Source: Paenibacillus sp. SZ31 | GTDB lineage: Bacteria > Bacillota > Bacilli > Paenibacillales > Paenibacillaceae | Reading direction: 5' to 3' | DNA: 64,000 bases | Assembly (NCBI RefSeq): GCF_012912005.1 | Contig: NZ_JABBEA010000015.1 | Span: forward strand, 79,006 to 143,005 | Shown here: positions 1 to 6,848 of the stretch, piece after piece | How the letters are laid out: every line of letters starts with the position of its first letter | How positions within the stretch are numbered: position 1 is the first letter of the stretch | The notes under the pieces: generated by a model | What the model was told of the DNA's origin: nothing | What the model saw: the letters and a program-made list of their open reading frames with translations, nothing else | Databases searched by the model: none | Made by a program: the position numbers and the translations under genes

Positions 1-621
1 ATCAACGTCTGCTTCATTCTGGATCAGGATGATCTGCGTATCTTCATTACCTTCAACAGAGAATGAAGGAACTTGGAGCAATATTCGGTTGATCTCAGTG
101 TCAGCGGCCATGGATTTCATGGGGAAACGGACATATAGAAGAACGGTTGGCAATAGCAGATCAATCCGATATTGCAGGGCTTCCTTTTTGACCTTTTGTG
201 AGTAGGAACCAGATTGGTTCAGCAAACGTTCGATAAAGGCTTTTTGACGTGAAGCTTCATGGGCCATACTTTCCAATTGATTACGCTGTTCGATCAGGAG
301 AGAAACGGTGGTGCGTACGATGTTGCAGAAAGGCCGAACTTCATCCGGATGACCGGATATGCCAATGACTCCGACATGCTGCTGATTGATTAGAATCGGT
401 TCGTTGGTCCCCATTTTCTCAAGTATGCCATCCTGCCAGACTTCAATCATGCTTCCTGTCGTTAACGCGCGGACAGCACCCTGATGAATCGTGCCCACAC
501 GTTCCTTCTGCCCGCTCCCCATAATAATGCCGTGTTCATTCATAATGTTGATGTTGTAGGGGATGTCCTGCATCATTTTATCGACAATATCCTGTGCCTG
601 TTTTTCCGAAAGCTGCAACAA
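1..621 (-). CDS. CdaR-like sugar diacid recognition regulator (N-terminal part)
   Basis: Reading leftward from a TTG at 621 gives an uninterrupted frame to the window edge (207 codons), so the gene is cut by the boundary. The start is preceded by a GGGGAGGAG ribosome binding site. The protein begins LLQLSEKQAQDIVDKMMQDI and continues with a segment containing GIIMGSGQKERVGTIH, then HVGVIGISGHPDEVRPFCN. This pattern is typical of the putative sugar-diacid recognition domain of CdaR-type regulators, which usually carry a PucR-like helix-turn-helix at the C-terminus; that part lies outside the window. In known members the domain senses glycerate or glucarate-type acids. The effector here is unknown. 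The 210 bases between this start and the HxlR gene show no gene. Confidence 0.75.
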   Translation of the reverse strand, partial: MLQLSEKQAQDIVDKMMQDIPYNINIMNEHGIIMGSGQKERVGTIHQGAVRALTTGSMIEVWQDGILEKMGTNEPILINQQHVGVIGISGHPDEVRPFCNIVRTTVSLLIEQRNQLESMAHEASRQKAFIERLLNQSGSYSQKVKKEALQYRIDLLLPTVLLYVRFPMKSMAADTEINRILLQVPSFSVEGNEDTQIILIQNEADVD

Positions 622-831
622 CGAAGCTCCTCCCCTTCCATCTCATCGTGCTAAATGCACATCTTCTCTGATGATCATTTCGCTCGATATCCATATTGTG
701 CATCTGAACGAAATTATAGAGGAATGGTAATGCTTACACAAGCAGGGCGGTCAGGATCAAAGGTGTTCTTGGAATGGCTGATTGTTGGATACCTGATACC
801 TTGCTGTAGCATTTCATTTTATAGTTGTTAT

Positions 832-1206
832 TCAAGTCGCTTCGCTCGTGTTACCCTTGTCCGTTATGGCGCCTTGTGTGCTGTTTAGGTAGCTCAGATG
901 TTCGTTGCCCCAACCACACATGCCGTCCAATAACATGCCGATCGTCTGTCCGTGTTCGGATAGGCTGTATTCCACCTTCGGTGGAACATCCCCATAAAGC
1001 GTGCGCACAATAATTTGATCCTGCTCCAACTCGCGCAGTTGTTTCGTTAACGTGCCTTGGGCTACATCAGGAATCATGCGTCGTAGTTCACCAAATCGTT
1101 TCGTACCTTCCTTTAATAAAATAAACAAGATAAGGGGTTTCCATTTCCCATTAATGGTCTCCAACGTTGTCAGTACTCCTTGTAACCTTGGTTCTTGTAA
1201 ATCCAT
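832..1206 (-). CDS. HxlR-family winged-helix transcriptional regulator
   Basis: A 124-residue protein with the whole HxlR core: TLETINGKWKPLILFILL, then GTKRFGELRRMIPDVAQGTLTKQLRELE (helix-turn-helix) and a wing ending in VPPKVEYSLSEHG. The usual HxlR sensing cysteine near the N-terminus is not obvious; the only cysteine I see is in MCGWGNEH near the C-terminus. I chose the ATG at 1206 because a GAGG site lies 7 bases upstream; an in-frame GTG at 1215 overlaps that site. The gene is divergent from an SDR gene at 1447, and two palindromes lie between them. HxlR regulators commonly repress a neighbouring oxidoreductase in response to electrophiles or redox stress, so control of the SDR is the natural inference. 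Confidence 0.9.
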   Translation of the reverse strand: MDLQEPRLQGVLTTLETINGKWKPLILFILLKEGTKRFGELRRMIPDVAQGTLTKQLRELEQDQIIVRTLYGDVPPKVEYSLSEHGQTIGMLLDGMCGWGNEHLSYLNSTQGAITDKGNTSEAT

Positions 1207-1320
1207 AGTAATCACCTCGTTTTATAGGGCTATATGTATCTTCATCATACCGGATTTTCGTTATCTCTGCTCGATCGTCTCTGTGAAAAGATGGGGGAAG
1301 CCGTGGTGAGCCGCGTCCAA

Positions 1321-1360
1321 TAGTATGAATATTCGTACTAGGTACGATGTAAATGCGTAC
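1321..1360. promoter_or_regulatory. Two palindromic operator candidates for the HxlR regulator
   Basis: The HxlR-SDR intergenic region contains a near-perfect 20-bp palindrome at 1321-1340 (arms TAGTA and TACTA around a central AATATT, one mismatched pair). Directly after it is GTACG at 1342-1346 paired with CGTAC at 1356-1360. TACTA/TAGTA-type dyads are the sort of site bound by HxlR/YodB-like dimers. Binding is inferred. Confidence 0.5.
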
Positions 1361-1446
1361 TATTCAACGGTCTTCATTTCATGAATAATGAACACAACGT
1401 GAGAGCACAAGCACTTATATAACCGGAGATGAGAGGATGATCATAG

Positions 1447-2190
1447 ATGAGTCACAATACATTGGAGAATAAACGGGTCGTTGTTATTGGAGGAAGCTCA
1501 GGCATCGGACTGGCTACGGCAATTCAGGCAGCAGAAGCAGGTGCGGATGTAATTATAGCAGGCAGATCAGCGTCCAGACTGGAGGAAGCGAGAAAACAGA
1601 TTACGAAGGTTAGAGGCAAAGGCGAGCATGGAGAAGCGGTGGTCGAAGTCCATGTATTGGACAATCAGGATGAACAGCAACTTGAGGCGTTTTTCGCTCG
1701 GATCGGAGCGTTCGATCATCTGTTCACGCCCGGAGCTGCCTACACCCGGGGACCACTGACATCGGATCGGGAGACGGCAGAGAGCTGTTTCAAAGGCAAG
1801 TTTTGGCCTCAATACTTTGCGGCTAAATACGCTGCACCGCATCTTTCGACTTCCGGCTCGATCACGTTGATGTCTGGTGGATTCAGCCAGCGACCACTGG
1901 ATGGCGGTGCTTCCTACGCTGCATGTAACGGTGCGGTTGAGAGTCTGGGTAAAGCACTCGCGGTGGAATTAGCACCGGTTCGTGTGAATGTTGTATCCCC
2001 CGGAACCATCTGGCGGGAAGGGCAAGAAGGCACGCCGCGCGGCGATCATTTTAAAGATTATGAGAAGCTGTCTCTGCTCAAGCGGGTTGGCTACAATGAA
2101 GAAATTGCACATACCGTTACGTATCTGATGACAAATACGTTTACGACGGGCAGCACGCTATACGTGGATGGCGGGTACACCTTGATTTAA
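1447..2190 (+). CDS. Atypical short-chain dehydrogenase-like protein (catalytic Lys replaced by Asn)
   Basis: A 247-residue Rossmann-fold SDR. The cofactor motif IGGSSGIG lies near residue 15 and the C-terminus ends in the usual LYVDGGYT. The active-site segment reads SYAACNGAVESLGKALAVEL, so the canonical YxxxK is YxxxN. The serine of the catalytic set may be the one in LMSGGFS. The NGA-E-L-ALAVEL pattern resembles the Listeria Lin1944-like SDR subgroup, which is described as lacking the standard catalytic residues; I rely on memory for this. It may therefore bind NAD(P)(H) as a sensor or partner, or use different chemistry. The start ATG follows a weak GATGAGAGGATG site. It is divergent from the HxlR gene, which probably controls it. 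Confidence 0.85.
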   Translation: MSHNTLENKRVVVIGGSSGIGLATAIQAAEAGADVIIAGRSASRLEEARKQITKVRGKGEHGEAVVEVHVLDNQDEQQLEAFFARIGAFDHLFTPGAAYTRGPLTSDRETAESCFKGKFWPQYFAAKYAAPHLSTSGSITLMSGGFSQRPLDGGASYAACNGAVESLGKALAVELAPVRVNVVSPGTIWREGQEGTPRGDHFKDYEKLSLLKRVGYNEEIAHTVTYLMTNTFTTGSTLYVDGGYTLI

Positions 2191-2262
2191 GAGCTGAAGT
2201 TATATAGGTCTAAAATAATGATTTTTCAAAATAAAATGATGAAATATGGCGAAAAAAGTTGA

Positions 2263-2300
2263 GATCCTTCCTGGTTTTGTACTACAGGGTGGATCTTTTT
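2263..2300 (+). terminator. Rho-independent terminator after the SDR gene
   Basis: GATCC at 2263-2267 and an inner CCTG pair with CAGG and GGATC at 2291-2295 (one mismatch, one wobble), followed by TTTTT. Confidence 0.75.
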
Positions 2301-2319
2301 CCTTTTATTTACTCTTTTT

Positions 2320-2352
2320 GTTTAGAATCTGTTTATGGTAGTGCAATACAAT
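2320..2352 (+). promoter_or_regulatory. Promoter region of the first SLH gene with 11-bp-spaced direct repeat
   Basis: A -10-like TACAAT lies at 2347-2352. Upstream there is no good -35, but GTTTAGA (2320) and GTTTATG (2331) form a direct repeat with 11-bp spacing. The same arrangement, with the first repeat also 27 bp before TACAAT, occurs upstream of the paralogous gene at 6749-6781. Conservation of the spacing suggests a regulator, for instance an OmpR-type response regulator, binding over the -35 region. Confidence 0.5.
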
Positions 2353-2418
2353 AGGCCTTACGTATTAGATGGTCTGAATTTATATGTAAAAAAACATGAG
2401 ATAGGGAGGATCAGATAC

Positions 2419-5400
2419 ATGAATTACAGAAAGCTGATAAGCTGCCTTTTAGTTGCGGTTTTGTTATTACAGGTGGTTAGCGTGGGTGGGGTTGCAAGTG
2501 CTGACCCGTTTACTCCATTGGATCAACTTAATTTGGAGAGAGAGATGTATATTGAGTCGGATGAGAGTACTACGGTGCCCCATGTTCAGAATTTACTTGA
2601 ACAACAAGATTTAATCACACTACCTGAAGATTATGAAGCATTGAACGATAATCAAAAATATGAAATTGCCAGAGGCATGGTCTTGCTGCTTCCACTGGAG
2701 TTTCCATATGAGAACAACAATCAGGCCAATTACGTATTTAATTTGGTTTACCATCTTATCACACTTCCTAAGCAGACTGAGTCGAGCGTATTGCAGTACA
2801 ACATCACTCTGGTTTATAGCCTGCTGGCAGAATGGTCCACTTATTTCCCGAATGTTGGAAAATCTGATTGGACACAAGCTGGCAATGATTATATGAGTTT
2901 AATGGGCGCAGACTTATCAATGTTTACGAGTAATCTTATGTTCTTTAATATTATTTTCATGAATTCTAGCGATCCTACGCATTTTAATAGTCAGTTGGAA
3001 TTTATGGTTACTAAGATATCCGAATCCGAATATAAAGAACTGAATCGAGCACTTGACCTTTCCAGCATGGAAGCATCATTGGATAATCTTTATGGTATGT
3101 ATGATTTCATTCAAATGAATGTCATTTTTAATCCAAACCCTAACATCCAGCCTTTTGTTTTTGATATGGAAAAGATGTCGACCATCCAGAACGATACAAC
3201 CAAAAAATCCGAACTGGCTCAATGGATGATTGATCATAAGCCGCAAAACGGTTATGAAACGGTATCCCAGGTTCAAACTGCGTTTGATGCGTTCTTCAAT
3301 GGCGATACACCGCTTACCAAATATAACGAACTGAAGAAAGAAGCGGATCGGGGTAACAGCAATGATTTTATCCAAGATATGATTGCACTACTGCGCGATG
3401 AACAATTCATCACTGAGCCTGACTTCAAGATGCTTTCTGTCAAAGATCAGGAGGATATCGCAATATACTTACTAGATATAGAACCACCAACGAATGCCGG
3501 ATATGAGAAAAAAGAAGATGTTGAATTTTTGGTGCAAGTAGCCTTGAAGGCACTTGAAGTCACACGCAAAATTGATGGACCAAACGCAATAGCTGCACTT
3601 GATGAGTTTTATAACAAGCAAGCAGAGCGAGTAAATTATTTCAAAGAGCCCGATCCAGAAGGGGAATACTACCGACTTATTAATACTTACCTCACATCCT
3701 CCGAAATGGACAAATGGATGACTAAGTATCGATATGCAATTAGGCTAAAAGGGAAAGAGTCCATCTCCCGAGTAGTCAAATTCACGGACACTGCTGTTGA
3801 AAGAACACCTTATCTTAACCAAGCCTTAACGGAAGCAGAAGTGTTGGGTTCTTTGGAGCAATTCAGATCTATTCAGAAAGATGTTGAGAAATATAACTCC
3901 GATTACCCAGAAAGTCAGTTGGATGCTTTCCCTCTGGACTTTGCCGAAATGGATACCTTAACGAACGAGTACAAGCAACAATTGGCAGACCATATGCTTA
4001 GTGAGAGACCACTTGGTGGATATGCAAGTTTTGAAGCAATTCAGACTGCATTTAATAAATTTTTCCCTGATGATAATGAAGCTGACCCATTGACTGTTTT
4101 AAATACTGCAAAGAGCAACTTTGATGTAGCGGCTATGCGTGTAGCTATGGAGAATCCCGACTTGGGTATTACTCTGCCTGATGGCTACGGTGCTCTAACT
4201 CCGCAGGTCAAAAATTTCATTGCGGGGTTCCTGATTCAATATGTGAATAAAGATTACAAAAATAAAGAACAGGTTCAATATATGATTGAACTTGGTGTCC
4301 TGGCACAATCTGTTTGGGAGCAAAAAGAACTTATTACTCTCAAAAACAAGCTGGATGCACTTGGCCAGAAGTTAGCAGATCTGCCAGTGTCCTTTAATGA
4401 TCAACAAAGCGAAGAATTTCGGAGCATTGGTCAAGAGTATTTGAAACGTACCAACAAAGTAGACAAAAGTGTTTTTGCTTATAGATACTTGTATTCAGTG
4501 GCCTTCGAGAGGTTAGAAGGGAATTTTCAAGGGAATATCGTGGAACCTATGGTTGTGCTGGGGCTCTTGACTACGCCATACCAGTCTATCGATAAGGCTA
4601 CCAAGGTTGATCGAATGGATCAATGGCTTGATTCAGCTATGAATGATTACATTACAGGTGAAGCATTCTTCAACAAATACAAGTTTGATCGTACAGGTGC
4701 CCTTGATTTATCCAAAAGAGCAGAGCTGAGTCCTGAAGACCAAAAGGAGTTGGCAGAATGGTTGCTTACTGAACAAGAAAGCTACGAGGATGTTGGTAAT
4801 CTACAATATGTATTTAACCGATTCTTTACGGCTCCTGATGTGAAGGGGAATGACATCAATAACACCCTAACAGGTTTGGACGACACGATGGAGATTTCCT
4901 TTGACAACAAGTTGCACTGGTTGGATTTTGCTAATATTCAGATGCTGGACCTTAGTGGAAACAAAACGGTGTGGGTTCGTTACAAAGCAATCAGCGATGA
5001 ACTGCCAGGCCGCGCCGTGAAGTTTGTCTTTACACAGAACGGTGATAGCAACACAGACAATGGAAATACTCCAACCCCTAACCCGGGTGGAAACACAGGT
5101 GGTGGATCATCTACGACTACACCCGTAACATCTACACCTGCACCAACAACGAAACAAGAACAGATTGTGGTTGACGTTAATGGGGCAAATGGTACCAACT
5201 TGACCAAGACACCAATCACACGTACAACCGAAACCAACGGCACGATCAAAGATCTGGTGAAAATGACCGAAGCGATTGCCAAGGAATCGGTGGAAAAAGC
5301 AAAACAATTAAACATGAATACAGCACGCATTGTCATCCCAGACACCAAAGATGCCGTGTCCGAGACACGGATTGAATTGCCTAAGGCAGCAGTGAAAGAA

Positions 5401-6459
5401 TTGAATGATGGTTCGTTGAAACTTGAAATCTCTACAGAGAATGTAGTAATCTCCGTTCCGACGAATTCCATTGTCGGATTCGATCAAGACTTGTACTTCC
5501 GCGTTGTACCTTTGAAAAAAGAATCGGAGCGCAAAGAAGTGGAAGAACGTGCAAAGAAAGAGCAGTTGATTCAACAGGTTGCTCCAAACACGAATGTTCG
5601 TGTACTGGCTCGTCCGGTAGAGATCGACACGAACATGCAGAGCCGAGAAGTGACACTCACGTTGCCACTTCGTGGTAGTCTGCCAACCGATCCGGCTGCT
5701 CGTCAGCAAGCATTGGACAACCTGGCGATCTATATCGAACACAGTGACGGTACAAAAGAATTGATTCAAGGCAAATTGGTGCAACTTGCTGATAATAGCG
5801 AAGGCATCGAGTTTACCGTAACCAAATTCAGTACGTTCACCCTCGTTGTTGTGGATGGACTGAAAGCTTCGAAAAGTACACACCAACCGTACATTCAAGG
5901 TTTTGGTGAGGACTTCCGCCCAGATGCATTCGTAACGCGTGCACAAATGGCAGCAATGCTGGCTCGTAATATTCCAACTGAAGGGGCAGCAGGTTCCACG
6001 GATAGCGTGAGCTACAAGGATGTATCTGCAACACACTGGGCAACTAGTGAGATTCAAAAGGCTCAATCTGCTGGCATCATGAACGGCATGAGCGCAACTC
6101 AATTTGCACCAGAAGGTTCGATCACGCGTGCTCAAATGGCGACGATTGCGTATCGCTGGATGCAAAATCAGCAAGCAAACACAGCAACGACGTCAGGTAC
6201 AGAAGTTTCCTTCACAGATGTATCCGCAGACCTATGGGCGGCAGAAGCCATTGCTTATGTGCAATCTGCGGGCCTGATGGTCGGCTACAACGATGGTACA
6301 TTCCAACCGGATAGCAAGCTGACACGTGCAGAAGCCGTAAAAGTACTGAATGTATTGTTTAACCGTAGACCACTAACTGGCGCAGTTACGCCAACGTTCA
6401 GTGATGTACCAGCAACACACTGGGCATCTGCAGATATCGAAGCTGCAGCGCAAAAGTAA
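2419..6459 (+). CDS. Large SLH-domain surface protein with N-terminal helical repeats
   Basis: A 1346-residue secreted protein. I chose the ATG at 2419: it has a GGGAGGATC site upstream and opens a signal peptide (MNYRKLISCLLVAVLLLQVV, cleavage near ASA-DP). Residues about 80-870 hold six or so degenerate repeats, each ending in a motif like P-GGY-IQ-AF-FF (near residues 84, 267, 349, 523, 602 and 780). A Gly/Thr/Pro linker follows, then a conserved mixed domain of about 260 residues. From about residue 1157 come S-layer-homology (SLH) segments: a half repeat, two full ones (YKDVSATHWA, FTDVSADLWA) and a truncated last one that stops after DIEAAAQK. SLH domains bind pyruvylated secondary cell-wall polymer, so the protein is anchored in the envelope. 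The function of the N-terminal repeats is unknown. The paralogue at 6849 ends in the same way. Confidence 0.88.
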   Translation: MNYRKLISCLLVAVLLLQVVSVGGVASADPFTPLDQLNLEREMYIESDESTTVPHVQNLLEQQDLITLPEDYEALNDNQKYEIARGMVLLLPLEFPYENNNQANYVFNLVYHLITLPKQTESSVLQYNITLVYSLLAEWSTYFPNVGKSDWTQAGNDYMSLMGADLSMFTSNLMFFNIIFMNSSDPTHFNSQLEFMVTKISESEYKELNRALDLSSMEASLDNLYGMYDFIQMNVIFNPNPNIQPFVFDMEKMSTIQNDTTKKSELAQWMIDHKPQNGYETVSQVQTAFDAFFNGDTPLTKYNELKKEADRGNSNDFIQDMIALLRDEQFITEPDFKMLSVKDQEDIAIYLLDIEPPTNAGYEKKEDVEFLVQVALKALEVTRKIDGPNAIAALDEFYNKQAERVNYFKEPDPEGEYYRLINTYLTSSEMDKWMTKYRYAIRLKGKESISRVVKFTDTAVERTPYLNQALTEAEVLGSLEQFRSIQKDVEKYNSDYPESQLDAFPLDFAEMDTLTNEYKQQLADHMLSERPLGGYASFEAIQTAFNKFFPDDNEADPLTVLNTAKSNFDVAAMRVAMENPDLGITLPDGYGALTPQVKNFIAGFLIQYVNKDYKNKEQVQYMIELGVLAQSVWEQKELITLKNKLDALGQKLADLPVSFNDQQSEEFRSIGQEYLKRTNKVDKSVFAYRYLYSVAFERLEGNFQGNIVEPMVVLGLLTTPYQSIDKATKVDRMDQWLDSAMNDYITGEAFFNKYKFDRTGALDLSKRAELSPEDQKELAEWLLTEQESYEDVGNLQYVFNRFFTAPDVKGNDINNTLTGLDDTMEISFDNKLHWLDFANIQMLDLSGNKTVWVRYKAISDELPGRAVKFVFTQNGDSNTDNGNTPTPNPGGNTGGGSSTTTPVTSTPAPTTKQEQIVVDVNGANGTNLTKTPITRTTETNGTIKDLVKMTEAIAKESVEKAKQLNMNTARIVIPDTKDAVSETRIELPKAAVKELNDGSLKLEISTENVVISVPTNSIVGFDQDLYFRVVPLKKESERKEVEERAKKEQLIQQVAPNTNVRVLARPVEIDTNMQSREVTLTLPLRGSLPTDPAARQQALDNLAIYIEHSDGTKELIQGKLVQLADNSEGIEFTVTKFSTFTLVVVDGLKASKSTHQPYIQGFGEDFRPDAFVTRAQMAAMLARNIPTEGAAGSTDSVSYKDVSATHWATSEIQKAQSAGIMNGMSATQFAPEGSITRAQMATIAYRWMQNQQANTATTSGTEVSFTDVSADLWAAEAIAYVQSAGLMVGYNDGTFQPDSKLTRAEAVKVLNVLFNRRPLTGAVTPTFSDVPATHWASADIEAAAQK

Positions 6460-6503
6460 TAACTGCTACAGAACTAAAAGTGTAAAGATAATGATTAGAG
6501 CAC

Positions 6504-6533
6504 AAAAGGCCATCCTTCGAGGTGGCCTTTTGC
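6504..6533 (+). terminator. Rho-independent terminator after the first SLH gene
   Basis: AAAAGGCCA at 6504-6512 pairs perfectly with TGGCCTTTT at 6523-6531, with a TTCG-type loop extended by a CC/GG pair. Confidence 0.9.
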
Positions 6534-6748
6534 GTTCTAACGAATAGGTTACTTTCTATCTATCGGAAATTCAATTTAATTTACGGCAGAGCAGCAGTTG
6601 GAAGTAAGTGGACGGCCGATATATTGGGATTTAAGAAATATCTATATAGGTCTTAAATAATATTTTATATGAAAAATGGCGAAAAAAATTGAGTTTTATT
6701 CTATTTTAATTCTTTATTATAGACAATTTTACTTTTATTTGCTCCATT

Positions 6749-6781
6749 GTTCAGAATCCGTTCAGAGTTATGTACTACAAT
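6749..6781 (+). promoter_or_regulatory. Promoter region of the second SLH gene, matching the first
   Basis: GTTCAGA at 6749 and again at 6760 (11-bp spacing), then TACAAT at 6776-6781, reproduce the arrangement at 2320-2352 base for base in spacing. Other upstream sequence is shared too (ATATAGGTCT and ATGGCGAAAAAA blocks). The upstream region was probably duplicated with the gene. The remainder of the 308-base gap shows no gene. Confidence 0.5.
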
Positions 6782-6848
6782 AGGCCTATATTTCCAGAGA
6801 AAATTATAAACAATCTATTTATGGTCAACACATCTGAGGAGGATAAAA

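Noticed and set aside
5308..6174. 288-codon open frame on the minus strand inside the first SLH gene (and similar frames at 7904-8545 and 8136-8843 in the second)
   Set aside because: They mirror the strongly coding plus-strand SLH genes, have no ribosome binding site and occur in both paralogues only because the coding sequences are alike.
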